Source: Thermoanaerobaculia bacterium
Lineage (GTDB): Bacteria; Acidobacteriota; Thermoanaerobaculia; Multivoradales; JAGPDF01
DNA: 64,000 bases
NCBI GenBank assembly: GCA_018057705.1
Contig: JAGPDF010000012.1
Location: forward strand, 25,415 to 89,414
Direction: 5' to 3'
Part shown: positions 24,992 through 34,400 of the stretch, one piece after another
Position numbering within the stretch: the first letter of the stretch is position 1
Layout: every line of letters begins with the position of its first letter
The notes under the pieces: generated by a model
Seen by the model: only the letters and a program-made list of their open reading frames with translations
Told to the model about the DNA's origin: nothing
Databases searched by the model: none
Translations under genes and position numbers: made by a program

Positions 24992-26452
24992 ATGCTTGCT
25001 TGGGAGCCGGTCATCGGGCTGGAGGTGCACGTCCACCTCTCGACCCGAAGCAAGATCTTCTGTCGTTGCGAGAACCGTTTCGGCGCCGATCCCAACACCC
25101 TGGTCTGCCCGGTCTGTCTCGGCTATCCCGGCACTCTGCCGGTCGTCAATAGCCACGCGATCGAGCTCGCGGCGACGTTGGCGCTCGCCCTCGACTGCGA
25201 GGTCCACGGAGCTTCGGTTTTCGCGCGCAAGAACTACTTCTACGCCGATCTGCCCAAGGGCTACCAGATCAGCCAGTTCGACCGGCCGCTCGCCGAGCGC
25301 GGCACGCTTCCGCTCACCGATCACCCGCGCTCCATTCGAGTCCATCGCCTGCATCTCGAGGAGGACGCCGGCAAGCTCCTGCACGAATGGCCCGGCGGCG
25401 GCCGCCTCGAGGACGCGAGCCTCGTGGATTTCAATCGCTGCGGCGTGCCGCTCGTCGAGATCGTCTCCGAGCCCGAGATCGCGAGCTCTGCGGAGGCCGA
25501 GGACTACCTGCGCAGCCTCCATCAGCTCCTGATGTTCACCGGCGCGAGCGACGGCAACATGGAGGAGGGCTCGCTGCGCTGCGACGCCAACGTTTCGCTC
25601 CGGCGCCCCGGGGACGACCGTCTCGGAACCAAAGTCGAGATCAAGAACCTGAACTCCTTCAAGAATGTCGCGCGCGCCATCGAGTACGAGATCGGACGGC
25701 AGGCCGCTCGCCTCGACGAAGGCCTGGATGTGGCCCAGGAGACGCGCGGATTCGACGCCGACGCCGGCCGGTCGCGCTCGCTGCGCGGCAAGGAGGCCGC
25801 CCACGACTATCGCTATTTCCCCGAGCCCGACCTGCCCGCGCTGCACCTCTCGGCCGAGCGTCTCGCTCGGCTGCGCGCGGCGCTTCCCGAGATGCCGTGG
25901 AAGCGCCGCGAGCGGTTCGTGCGGGAGCTCGGTCTCTCTCCGGCGGAGGCCCGCGACCTGATCGCGGCCCGCGAGCTCGCCGACTACTTCGAAGCCGTGG
26001 TCGCGGGCTGCCCGGGTTCGGCGCGCGCCGCCGCCAACTGGGTTCGCAACGACCTCGCGCGCGAGCTCAACGAGCGCCGCGCGGGACTCGAGTTGGCGAT
26101 CGAGCCGGCGCGACTCGCGGAGATCGTGCGGTTGGTCGAGAATGGCGAGCTCTCCTCGAGCGGCGCGCGCGACCTGCTGGGCGTGATCTGGACGACGGGC
26201 GAGGGGGCCCGCGAAGCGATGGACCGGCTCGGCCTCGCCCAGGTACGCGACGAATCGCAGCTCGCCGCGTGGGTGAACGCAGTCGTGCGCGAGAGCCCCC
26301 AGCAGGCTGCCCAGTTCCGCGCCGGCAGGACACAGGTGCTCGGATTCCTCGTCGGCCAGGTGATGAAGCGCTCGGCAGGCAGGGCGGAGCCCCGGCGGGT
26401 CCAGGAGCTCCTCACCGCGGCGCTCCTCGAGGAGACGACCCCTGGGACCTGA
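24992..26452 (+). CDS. gatB: Asp-tRNA(Asn)/Glu-tRNA(Gln) amidotransferase subunit B
   Basis: A 486-residue protein, full family length. GatB binds the mischarged tRNA and activates the side-chain carboxylate before amidation. The N-terminal signature is VIGLEVHVHLSTRSKIFCRC (residues 7-26), with a zinc-type Cys set (CRC and CPVC). Further blocks: YFYADLPKGYQISQFDRPL, LHLEEDAGKLLHE, DFNRCGVPLVEIVSEPEI, and the C-terminal YqeY-like domain about residues 335-486. gatA and gatC are not in this window. ATG start at 24992. Confidence 0.95.
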   Translation: MLAWEPVIGLEVHVHLSTRSKIFCRCENRFGADPNTLVCPVCLGYPGTLPVVNSHAIELAATLALALDCEVHGASVFARKNYFYADLPKGYQISQFDRPLAERGTLPLTDHPRSIRVHRLHLEEDAGKLLHEWPGGGRLEDASLVDFNRCGVPLVEIVSEPEIASSAEAEDYLRSLHQLLMFTGASDGNMEEGSLRCDANVSLRRPGDDRLGTKVEIKNLNSFKNVARAIEYEIGRQAARLDEGLDVAQETRGFDADAGRSRSLRGKEAAHDYRYFPEPDLPALHLSAERLARLRAALPEMPWKRRERFVRELGLSPAEARDLIAARELADYFEAVVAGCPGSARAAANWVRNDLARELNERRAGLELAIEPARLAEIVRLVENGELSSSGARDLLGVIWTTGEGAREAMDRLGLAQVRDESQLAAWVNAVVRESPQQAAQFRAGRTQVLGFLVGQVMKRSAGRAEPRRVQELLTAALLEETTPGT

Positions 26453-26506
26453 CTGTCAGCGCGCACCCGGCGGCCTGGCCTTCCCCGCCGCCGGAGGACT
26501 CCGGGC

Positions 26507-27259
26507 GTGATCCAGTTCTTCGGCGTCTCGAAGCGATTTCCGACCGGACAATCGGCGCTCGATGGCATCAATCTCGAGATCGCCCGCGGCGAGTTCTGTT
26601 TCATCACCGGCGCGAGCGGGGCCGGCAAGACGACCCTGCTCAAGCTGATCTTCCGCGAGGACGTGCCGAGCTCCGGCCAGATCCTGGTCAACGGGCGCAA
26701 CGTCTCCCTGATCCCGCGCGGCAAGATCCCGTTTCTCCGCCGGACGATCGGCGTGGTCTTCCAGGACTTCCGCCTCATCGAGAGGAAGACGATCTTCGAG
26801 AACGTCGCCTTTCTGCCCCGTATCCTGGGACTCGATCACGGCCGGCAGAAACGCGTCGCGTTCGAGGCGCTGCGCCGCGTCGGACTCTCGCACCGCATGG
26901 CGAGCTTCCCCAGCCAGCTTTCGGGAGGAGAGAAGCAGCGGGTCGCCATCGCGCGCGCGCTGATCAACGAGCCCGAGATCCTGATCGCCGACGAGCCGAC
27001 CGGCAATCTCGACAACGATCTCTCGCAGGAGATCGTCCGTCTCTTTCTCGACATCCACCTGCGCGGCACCACCGTCCTGTTCGCCACCCACGACCGGGCA
27101 CTCATCGAGAGCGTCGGGCACCGTGTGTTGACACTCGCGCAAGGCAAGGTCGTCGACGATCGGCCCTCGCGTCGCAGCAGCGCGCCGCGCGCAGAGGAGC
27201 CCCCCGGAGCGACGGCGGAAGTCACTGGCGAGGGAGCGGCGTCCGGGGACGGCAGTTGA
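26507..27259 (+). CDS. ftsE: Cell division ATP-binding protein FtsE
   Basis: A 250-residue ABC ATPase from GTG 26507. Walker A TGASGAGKTT is at 34-43, the signature LSGGEKQRVAIARAL near 135, and Walker B ILIADEPTGNLD near 160. The core ends by about residue 215, and the last 30 residues are a Pro/Glu/Ala-rich tail. FtsE works with FtsX to activate murein hydrolases at the division site. The stop overlaps the TTG of ftsX (TTGA), which confirms the pair. gatB ends 54 bp upstream. Confidence 0.93.
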   Translation: MIQFFGVSKRFPTGQSALDGINLEIARGEFCFITGASGAGKTTLLKLIFREDVPSSGQILVNGRNVSLIPRGKIPFLRRTIGVVFQDFRLIERKTIFENVAFLPRILGLDHGRQKRVAFEALRRVGLSHRMASFPSQLSGGEKQRVAIARALINEPEILIADEPTGNLDNDLSQEIVRLFLDIHLRGTTVLFATHDRALIESVGHRVLTLAQGKVVDDRPSRRSSAPRAEEPPGATAEVTGEGAASGDGS

Positions 27260-28167
27260 GTTTTCTGCAGGCGCTCGGATACTTCCTGCGCGAGGCCGCC
27301 ATCGGGCTCGTGCGCAGCCTGCGCGTGAGCCTGCTGGCGATCCTCACCATCGCGGTGAGCCTCTTCCTGTCCGGAATGGTCCTCCTGGTGAGCAAGAACC
27401 TCGCGCGCACCGTGCACGAGTGGCGCGCCGAGGCACGCTTCGTCGTCTACCTCGCGCCCGAGGTCGACGCCTCCTCGAGGGCCGGCCTGCGCGCGCTGAT
27501 CGAACAGGCGCCGTGGACCCGCAGCCTCGAGGAGATCACTCCAGAAGCGGCTCGGACACGCTTCGAGCGCTCCTTCCCGAGCCTCGCGGAGCTCGTCACC
27601 GAGCGCGGCGAAGGGGCGCTGCCGTACTCGTTCGAGGCGGTGCTCGAAGCCGTTCCTTCGGGCGAGAGCGCGCGCTTCTCTGCCTGGGTCGAGGAGCTTC
27701 GGGCGCGACCGGAGGTCGCCCTGGTCGACGCCGATCAGGACTGGATCAGCCAGATCGAGACCCTGCTCGCCCTGATTCGCGGCCTGGGGATCACCCTGGC
27801 GGCGATCCTGCTCGGCGCCTCGGTATTCACGATCGCGAGCGTCGTCCGGCTGACCTCCTTCCTTTATCGCGAGGAGATCGCAGTGATGCGCCTCGTCGGC
27901 GCCACCGAGTTCTACATCCGCGGCCCGTTCTACTTCGAGGGTATCCTGCAGGGCCTGCTCGGCGGACTGATGGCGGCGGGCGCGCTCGGCGCGGTTCATC
28001 TGATGATCGAACCCAGGGTCGCGAGCTCGATGGTCGCCGGCGCCCTCGGCGCCAACTTCCTCAGCCCGGGCGAGCTCGTCGCACTGGTCGCCTTCGGAGC
28101 GCTCGCCGGATGGGCCGGCGCCGTCGTCTCTCTCTCCCGCGAAAGCCTCGAAGCCCCCGGCAGCTGA
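27256..28167 (+). CDS. ftsX: Cell division protein FtsX
   Basis: A 303-residue membrane protein from TTG 27256. The first helix (SLLAILTIAVSLFLSGMVLL) is followed by an extracellular domain (about 50-165: EARFVVYLAPEVDASSRAGL, and a ...EITPEAARTRF block) and three more helices (about 180-300) with YREEIAVMRLVGATEFYIRG, the coupling segment common in FtsX. It is the membrane partner of FtsE and relays ATP binding to periplasmic murein hydrolase activators. The start is coupled to the ftsE stop. Two GGGCGAGGC palindromes and a terminator follow the gene. Confidence 0.9.
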   Translation: MSFLQALGYFLREAAIGLVRSLRVSLLAILTIAVSLFLSGMVLLVSKNLARTVHEWRAEARFVVYLAPEVDASSRAGLRALIEQAPWTRSLEEITPEAARTRFERSFPSLAELVTERGEGALPYSFEAVLEAVPSGESARFSAWVEELRARPEVALVDADQDWISQIETLLALIRGLGITLAAILLGASVFTIASVVRLTSFLYREEIAVMRLVGATEFYIRGPFYFEGILQGLLGGLMAAGALGAVHLMIEPRVASSMVAGALGANFLSPGELVALVAFGALAGWAGAVVSLSRESLEAPGS

Positions 28168-28171
28168 ATCC

Positions 28172-28191
28172 GGGCGAGGCATGCCTCGCCC
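28172..28191. repeat. 20-bp perfect palindrome
   Basis: GGGCGAGGCATGCCTCGCCC, 5 bp after the ftsX stop. A related 26-bp palindrome lies at 28258-28283 on the other side of the terminator. Confidence 0.75.
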
Positions 28192-28213
28192 ATGGAATCA
28201 CGAGGACAAAGAA

Positions 28214-28245
28214 AAACCCCGCGGCACAGTGGCTCCGCGGGGTTT
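28214..28245 (-). terminator. Rho-independent terminator between ftsX and the OmpA-like gene
   Basis: An 11-bp perfect stem (AAACCCCGCGG with CCGCGGGGTTT) closes a 10-nt loop. On the minus strand it is followed by TTTTTCTTT, so it should stop transcripts of the OmpA-like gene. On the plus strand it is followed only by CCC, so it may act weakly for ftsX. Confidence 0.85.
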
Positions 28246-28257
28246 CCCTCCACATCT

Positions 28258-28283
28258 GACGGGCGAGGCGCGCCTCGCCCGTC
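28258..28283. repeat. 26-bp perfect palindrome
   Basis: The centre is GGGCGAGGCGCGCCTCGCCC, extended by GAC and GTC at the ends. It is 12 bp from the OmpA-like stop and mirrors the palindrome at 28172-28191, differing in the two central bases and by the outer GAC/GTC. Confidence 0.75.
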
Positions 28284-28294
28284 GGCGATTCGAC

Positions 28295-29647
28295 TTACGG
28301 CAGGGTGACCACGATCACGACGCGCCGGTTCTGCTCCCGTCCGGCCTCGGTGTCGTTCGCGGCGATCGGTTCGGCGCTGCCCCGACTCTCGACCGCGATG
28401 CGACTGCCGTCGATCTGGTGGCGGGTCACCAGGAACGCCTTCGCTGCTTCGGCGCGGCGCAGGCCGAGAGCCTGATTGACCGCGTCGCTGCCCTGGTTGT
28501 CCGCGTGACCGATGATGAGCGCGGTGGCTGCGGGGCTCTGCTTGAGGCGCAGCGCGACCTCGTCCAGCTTGGCCTTGGCGATGTTCGACAGGCGCTCACT
28601 CGAGCTCGGGAAGGCGATCTCTTCACGAACCTCGGTCGGAGCCGGCGGCGGCGGCGGAGCCGGTGCGGGCGCGGGCGCCGGTGCGGGCGCGGGCGCCGGT
28701 GCGGGCGGCGGCGGCGGCGGCGCCGGAGCCGGTGGCGGCTCGACGACCGGGACGAACCGGGCCGGCATCAGCGTGAGGCCGACGAGGCCGCCGACCGGGC
28801 AGTGCTCGTCCGTGTCGGAGAGCTGGTTCAGCTCGAGGCGGAGTCCGAAGTTGACCGCCCAGGTGTGGTTCTCGCCGAACCAGTAGCGTCCGCCGGTGGT
28901 GAGGTCGAAGGCGTCGTCCGCATTCGAGTCGCCACCCTGATAGAAGGTCGCGGCGAGCTCGGTGATCCAGTCGAAGCGATCGTTGATCGCGGCCGCGTAG
29001 CCGACGCCGGCCAGAAGCTCTTCGGAGACGTCGAAGTTGTTGGCGTCACCGGCATCGCGATAGCCGACGTTCGCCAGCCAGTTGTGAGCGAAGTTCCAGT
29101 TGAAACCGACGCCGTAACCGGTGTCGCCGGTGACGATGCCTTCATCCTCGTCGCCCGTCGGCAGCTCGACGAACGCGTTCATGGAGAACGCCTTGCCTGC
29201 ATCCGCGTCGCCGAAGAACTGGTACTTGGCGCCGACCCGGACATTGCCGATGCCGCTGCCCTCGATGTCATCGGCGAAGGCGCGGCCGTTGACGAAGCCA
29301 CGGTGACGGTTGTCGGAGGCCGAGTAATCTTCGTACGGCACCATCAGCGAGAGCTCGAACCGGTCGGAGAGACCGTAGCCGACGCTGGCACCCAGCCGGT
29401 TCCAGTCGTAGTCCCAGTCGTCGGTGAGCGGCGCGGCGACGCCGCCCGGCACCGGCGCCACGAGACGATCCCAATTGTTGTACTGGAAGCCGAGCGACCA
29501 TTCGCCGCGCGGCAGGGTCCAGCCGTCGATCAGGGTGAACAGTCCCGTCTCACCGGTCGCGGTGGGGGCCGACGACACCTGTGCGAGGGCCGGAAGGCCA
29601 GCCACGCAAGAGCCGACCAGGAGCAGAATCATGGGTAATTTCTTCAT
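28295..29647 (-). CDS. OmpA-family outer-membrane protein
   Basis: A 450-residue protein with a GGAGG ribosome site. Residues 1-23 are a signal peptide (LPMILLLVGSCVAGLPALAQ). Residues about 30-300 are rich in alternating aromatic/polar residues and look like a beta-barrel (for example GFNWNFAHNWLANVGY). A Pro/Ala linker spans about 302-336. The C-terminal OmpA domain (about 341-450) contains GHADNQGSDAVNQALGLRRA and ESRGSAEPIAANDTEAGREQ, which include the murein-binding Asp and Arg of NxxLSxxRA-type domains. It links the outer membrane to murein. It is monocistronic, with its own terminator. Confidence 0.88.
   Translation of the reverse strand: MKKLPMILLLVGSCVAGLPALAQVSSAPTATGETGLFTLIDGWTLPRGEWSLGFQYNNWDRLVAPVPGGVAAPLTDDWDYDWNRLGASVGYGLSDRFELSLMVPYEDYSASDNRHRGFVNGRAFADDIEGSGIGNVRVGAKYQFFGDADAGKAFSMNAFVELPTGDEDEGIVTGDTGYGVGFNWNFAHNWLANVGYRDAGDANNFDVSEELLAGVGYAAAINDRFDWITELAATFYQGGDSNADDAFDLTTGGRYWFGENHTWAVNFGLRLELNQLSDTDEHCPVGGLVGLTLMPARFVPVVEPPPAPAPPPPPPAPAPAPAPAPAPAPAPPPPPAPTEVREEIAFPSSSERLSNIAKAKLDEVALRLKQSPAATALIIGHADNQGSDAVNQALGLRRAEAAKAFLVTRHQIDGSRIAVESRGSAEPIAANDTEAGREQNRRVVIVVTLP
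28662..28724. repeat. 18-bp tandem repeat in the linker of the OmpA-like gene
   Basis: Unit GGTGCGGGCGCGGGCGCC occurs at 28662-28679 and again exactly at 28680-28697, with a third degenerate unit to 28724. It encodes the Ala-Pro dipeptide run of the linker between barrel and OmpA domain. Confidence 0.7.
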
Positions 29648-29733
29648 TCGTCCTCCAGAAAACAGCGGGAAAGTGCATCGTTCGAGAGACTGCCAAGGCG
29701 AATTGAGCCCCTGGGATCTGCCGACGTCGAATT

Positions 29734-29739
29734 ATTGTA
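29734..29739 (-). promoter_or_regulatory. Possible -10 box for the OmpA-like gene
   Basis: On the minus strand TACAAT (5 of 6 consensus) lies 86 bp upstream of the ATG. No good -35 element stands at the right distance. The 222-bp gap 29648-29869 otherwise holds small GC palindromes and no plausible gene. Confidence 0.3.
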
Positions 29740-29836
29740 ACTCCAACTGATCCTCAAAGAGCTGCCTCTTCGGGCCATTCCGCACGAATCGTGCCCGGTG
29801 CCGGGCAACCTGGAAGGGACGGGGAAAGCAGAGGTT

Positions 29837-29858
29837 CCGGGGAATTCCGAGACCCCGG
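29837..29858 (-). terminator. Hairpin downstream of the DUF4388 gene
   Basis: CCGGGG at 29837-29842 pairs with CCCCGG at 29853-29858 around a 10-nt loop, 11 bp after the DUF4388 stop. No clear T-run follows, so it is at best a weak terminator. Confidence 0.3.
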
Positions 29859-29869
29859 GGGGAAGGGAG

Positions 29870-30691
29870 TCAAGCGGGCTGCAGGAGCTGTCCGACCCGA
29901 TCGAGGAAGGTCTTGGCCTGGTTCGGGCCGAGCTGCGCCGAAACCACCTTCTCGCAAGCGCGAACCAGGTCCAGCACGGCGTCGGCGCCGCGCCCGGACT
30001 CCATCTCGGCCCGGAACAACCGAAGCGCGCCATCGAGCTGGCCGCCGCGCTCCTGGCCGGTCATCAACTGCTGCCCGAAACGGTAGATCTGTTCCGCTAC
30101 CCGCACCTGCTCGTCGGGTGACATCCGCTGCAGGCGATCGAGCGGCAGGCGCCGGAGATCCTCGCGCAGCGCCAGCACTCCGGCGGTGAGCATGCCGTAG
30201 ATGACCTTGCAGACTTCGAAGGCGCCGTGCCCCAGGCCGGCTGCGATCTCGTCGATGTTGCGGCGCTCGTCCACCTTGGAGACCACCGCCCACTCCGAGG
30301 GCGAGAAGGAAACCGAGCTCAGCCCCTCCTGCGGAGCGAACACCGGGACCATGCGGGTCGAGCCGATCTTCTTGGAGAGAATCTTCCATTCGTCGATCTG
30401 CCGCGCTGCCTCCATGAGGAGGTTGGTGTTCGACTTGTCGATCGACTCGACTTCCGATTCGGTTCCGGGGGTGAAGAGGAACTCGCCCTGCTGCCAGCGC
30501 GCCAGCTCGTAGACCGCATGCTCCCCGACGAGCGTGCTCACGACGGCATGCACGATCTGGCCCTTGCGAAGAAAGATCTTTCCGGCCTCCGCGCCGTTCT
30601 TCAGCGTGAAGACCCCGGTCTTCCCCGATACCGCCACCAACTGAATGATGTCGGGCAGCGGCAACTCACGAAGCGAACCTTGAAAGGCCAC
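29870..30691 (-). CDS. DUF4388 (PATAN) domain protein
   Basis: A 273-residue cytoplasmic protein from GTG 30691. Residues 1-100 match the PATAN/DUF4388 domain: FQGSLRELPLPDIIQLVAVS, KTGVFTLKNG, GKIFLRKGQIVHA and AVYELARWQQGEFLF. This domain occurs in gliding, chemotaxis and two-component proteins of Myxococcota, Acidobacteriota and Cyanobacteria and is thought to mediate protein contacts. The second half (about 110-273) has helical segments and a winged-helix-like block (DERRNIDEIAAGLGHGAFEV) often seen with DUF4388. There is no kinase or receiver partner immediately adjacent. It has a good promoter of its own. Confidence 0.8.
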   Translation of the reverse strand: MAFQGSLRELPLPDIIQLVAVSGKTGVFTLKNGAEAGKIFLRKGQIVHAVVSTLVGEHAVYELARWQQGEFLFTPGTESEVESIDKSNTNLLMEAARQIDEWKILSKKIGSTRMVPVFAPQEGLSSVSFSPSEWAVVSKVDERRNIDEIAAGLGHGAFEVCKVIYGMLTAGVLALREDLRRLPLDRLQRMSPDEQVRVAEQIYRFGQQLMTGQERGGQLDGALRLFRAEMESGRGADAVLDLVRACEKVVSAQLGPNQAKTFLDRVGQLLQPA

Positions 30692-30742
30692 GATCCCCCG
30701 TCACTACGTCGGCTGCACTTGCGCCTGATCGTCGAGAGTCGA

Positions 30743-30772
30743 AGCGTAGCACAGCGAAAAAAAACCGGTCAA
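30743..30772 (-). promoter_or_regulatory. Promoter for the DUF4388 gene
   Basis: On the minus strand TTGACC (30767-30772), an 18-bp spacer that contains a run of eight T, and TACGCT (30743-30748). It lies 52 bp upstream of the GTG start. The A/T tract is conspicuous in this GC-rich DNA. Confidence 0.45.
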
Positions 30773-30804
30773 GCGCGGCGAGCGCCTAAGCACCTGAACA
30801 GGCA

Positions 30805-31311
30805 CTACTTAGGGACACCTTCAGGCTCCGTCAGGCGACGCAGACTCTGCCGTTGTGAAGAGCACAACGCCACGGCGAGGGCGTCGGTCGCATCGGCAGG
30901 AAAGGCGCCCGTCGCGACTCCGAGGAGGAGCCCGACCATTCGCGCGACCTGGCCCTTCTCGGCCCGCCCGCTGCCGGTGACCGCGCTCTTGACCTCCGCG
31001 GGGGAGTACTCCTCGACCCGCAGGCCGCCGCGCGCGAGGGTGACGAGCAGCGCGCCCCGCGCTTCGGCGAGGACGATCACCGAGCGCGAGTTGACGCCGT
31101 GGAAAGGCCGCTCCAGGGCGGCAAAGTCGGGCCGGAAACGCTGCAGCAGCTCGTCGAGACCGTCGGCGAGGATCTTCAGCCGATCGGCGACAGCGAGCTT
31201 CGGCGGCGCCGACCATCGACCCGCGGCGACCGCCCGCGCCGTGCCGGCGCGGCAATCGATGAGTCCATAGCCTGTGTGCAGGCTGCCAGGGTCGAGTCCG
31301 AGGATGAGCAT
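30805..31311 (-). CDS. ruvC: Crossover junction endodeoxyribonuclease RuvC
   Basis: A 168-residue protein from ATG 31311. RuvC resolves Holliday junctions with RuvAB. Catalytic acids are visible in LILGLDPGSLHTGYGLID (Asp7), ALERPFHGVNSRS (Glu), and the C-terminal DATDALAVAL (two Asp). Middle blocks EARGALLVTLARGGLRVEEY and SPAEVKSAVTGSGRAEKGQV are typical. An in-frame ATG at 31374 adds 21 residues before the conserved start, so I prefer 31311. ruvA and ruvB are not adjacent. It is divergent from the kinase gene. Confidence 0.92.
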   Translation of the reverse strand: MLILGLDPGSLHTGYGLIDCRAGTARAVAAGRWSAPPKLAVADRLKILADGLDELLQRFRPDFAALERPFHGVNSRSVIVLAEARGALLVTLARGGLRVEEYSPAEVKSAVTGSGRAEKGQVARMVGLLLGVATGAFPADATDALAVALCSSQRQSLRRLTEPEGVPK

Positions 31312-31421
31312 GAGATCGCGTTCGCCGGGGATCCGCCTGAGCGCCGGCAGAGGCCCTCCGCACGGAGCGATCATCCTACGCTAAACCCCTCAGGAATCAG
31401 CGGATCGCAGCGACGCGCTGA

Positions 31422-31450
31422 TTGACTCGCTGGAGTCAGAGTGTTAGAAC
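31422..31450 (+). promoter_or_regulatory. Sigma-70-type promoter for the kinase-TonB gene
   Basis: TTGACT at 31422-31427, a 17-bp spacer, and TAGAAC at 31445-31450. It lies 28 bp upstream of the ATG at 31479, which is preceded by GAGGGAG. Confidence 0.55.
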
Positions 31451-31478
31451 TGCCGCAACGTCTCTTGAGGGAGTTCCG

Positions 31479-34400
31479 ATGTCGTTGATCCTCGTCGTTG
31501 AATCGGAAGGCCGCCACGCTGAGCGCGTGCGCGACGGCCTCGGCTCGGACGGCTGGCAGGTGGAAGTCGTCTCGAGCTGTGAAGCCGCGGTGGCCGCAGT
31601 GGCGGATCGCGCCCCGCAGCTCGTCATCGTCAACGCCGAGTTGCCGGGTGCTCCAGAGATGCTGCGCAGCTTTTCGCGGGCCCAGGGCGGACCGGGATCG
31701 ATCGCGCTCCTGCCAGAGATCGTGGGCAAAGACCTGGGGCATCTCGAAGCCGACGAGTCGCTGATCAAGCCGTTCACCGAGAAGGACCTTCGGCAGCTCG
31801 CGCGCCGTGTCGCGAGCAGCGCGCGCACGCCGCGCAAGAGCGAGACCGAGGTCGATGCCGACCCGAAGAGGCTGACCTCGCACGAGCTGTTCGGCGACCT
31901 GCTCGCCGAAGTCGAAAACGAGGTCGAGGGCGTGCTGCCGGCGAAGAGCCCCGAGGCCGCCCCCCGACCGGCGCCGGCGCCGGTCGCTCCGGTTGCCGGC
32001 GCGCGATCGCTGGAGATGGAGCAGCGCCTCGAGCGCACCCTCTCCGGTTTGACGAAGGACGACCGGCCGGTCGCCGCGCCGCCCAAGAAGGCTTCGACGC
32101 AGATCGACGACATGCTGACGCGGACGCTCTCCGGTCTCGACATGCCGAAGAAGTCGATCAAGGCGGCGACCCCGGCCGCGCCGGCGAGCCCCGCGCCGGC
32201 GCCACGGCCCACGCCCGCCCCTGCGCCCCCCCCCGCAGTCACCGCGAAGCCAGAGCCGGCGCCACCCGCGCCGTCCACACCACCCGCTGCGCCGCCCGCG
32301 GCAGCCACGGCGGCGATCCCGCTCGTCCCTCCGCCGGCTGTGGTGCCCCCCCCGGCCGCCAAGCCCCCCGCTCCCACGCCGCCCGCGGCGCCCAAACCGC
32401 CGGCCACTCCGGCGACGCCCGCCATGGCCGCGCCCGCGGCGCGCAAGCAGAGCCGGGAGATCGACCTGGCCCAGCTCGATGAGCTTGCCAAGCCGCGCGC
32501 CAGGGAGAGCACGCCTTCGGCACGGCCCGCCGCCAAGGAGGGTTTCGCCACCCAGAAGATCTCCATCCAGCCCTCCTTCCTGCAGCCGCCGTCGAGTGAG
32601 TTCGGGCAGTACACGCTGCTCGAGCGGATCGCCGTCGGCGGCATGGCGGAGGTCTGGAAGGCGCGGATGAAAGGCGTCGAGGGTTTCCAGAAGACGGTCG
32701 CGATCAAGAAGATCCTGCCCCACCTCACCGACAGCTCCGACTTCGTCACGATGTTCATCGACGAGGCGAAGCTCGCCGCCCAGCTCAATCACAACAACAT
32801 CATCCACATCTACGACCTCGGCAAGATCGGCGACGACTATTTCATCGCAATGGAGTTCGTGGACGGCAAGGACCTGCGCTCGATCCTGAACAGCGCGCGC
32901 GCCGAAAGCCGCCCGCTGCCGCTCGGCCTGGCTCTGCTGGTCGGTTCGCGGCTCGCCTCGGCGCTCGATCATGCGCACCGGCAGAAGGACTTCGAAGGCC
33001 GGGCCCTGGGCCTCGTGCATCGCGACGTCTCGCCCCAGAATGTCCTGATCAGTTACGAAGGCGACATCAAGCTCTGCGACTTCGGGATCGTCAAGGCGGT
33101 CACCAAAGCGTCGAAGACCCAGATGGGCGCTCTCAAAGGCAAGCTCCAGTACATGTCCCCCGAGCAGGCCTGGGGACGCCCCGTCGATGCGCGTTCCGAC
33201 ATCTTCTCGCTCGGCTCGCTGCTGTTCGAGATGCTGACCGGCAGGAGGCTCTTCTCCGGCGAAAGCGAGATGTCGGTCCTCGACGCCGTGCGCGAGGGCC
33301 GGATCCAGGCGCCGCGGGATCTCGACCCGAGGCTGCCGCTGGAGGTGAACGCGCTGGTTCTCAAGGCACTGGCGCGCGATCCCGACGACCGCTTCTCCTC
33401 GGCCGGCGAGATGCAACGCGAAATCGACGGCATTCTCGCCTCGCTCAAGCCGGCGCCTTCGCAGGCGGACCTCGGCGTTTACCTGCACCAGCTCTTCGCC
33501 GCCGAAGCCGCGGCAGGTGCGGCTCCGGCCTTCTCGGGGGCACTGCCGTCGATCGCGCCAGCTCCCGCCGCGCGCAGCGCCGCCGCCCCCCCGTCAGCGG
33601 CGGTGCCGGGGCGGCAGCCGGAGGTCGCGGTCGTGGCTCCGACCGGCGTCTCGAAGATCGAAGAGCCCGACGCTGGACGCAGCGGCAAGATGCTCTGGAT
33701 CGCCATCGGAGGCGTCGCGGCCGCCGGCCTCATCGCCTACTTCGCGCTCGGCCGCGGTAAGGCGTCCGCACCCTCGACCCCGCCCGCGGCGACCGAGATC
33801 GCGGCGCCGACGCAGGACGTCGCGAATGCCACAGGCACTGCGGGAACCAGCGAGGCCGGCACTCCCGCGGCGCCCGCGACCACGGTGTCCGAGGTGCCGG
33901 CCGCGCCGCCGGCAGCGGCACCCGCCGCAGGACAGAACGTCGACCAGTTGGTGAGCGACGAGGTCAAGCGGCGCGAGGAAGAGCTCAAGCGGAAATACGA
34001 AGAGGAGCTCGCGCGCCGCAAGGCCGAGCTCGACAAGCTGAACACCAAGCCGCCGGCGGCCGCGCAAGCGCCGGCGACCGTCGCGGCCGCACCGCCGGTC
34101 GCGCAGGAAGTCCCGGTCGAGACGGCACCGGCACCCGCCCCGGCCGAGCCCGAGGTGGTCGCGCCGCCCGCCGCCGAGCCGGTCGTCGAAGCGCCGCCAG
34201 CGGCGCCGGCGGCGCCGCTGGTCAAGGAAGGCGATCTCGTCCGGCCGGGCGCCGGAGTGAAGCCGCCAGTTCTTGTCAGCCTCACGAAACCAGAGTATCC
34301 TGCGATGGCTCGACGCATGAAAGTGGAGGGGACAGTCATCGTGTCCCTGCTGGTCGACGAGACCGGCCGAGTCGCGGAAACGCGCCTCGAAAGCGGAGTG

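Noticed and set aside
30755-30766. A run of eight T on the minus strand considered as a terminator for ruvC
   Set aside because: There is no good GC stem directly before it, and it fits well as a spacer in the DUF4388 promoter.
31371-33488. A 705-codon minus-strand frame opposite the kinase-TonB gene
   Set aside because: Composition is that of an antisense shadow (poly-Arg/Gly), and the plus strand has full kinase motifs.
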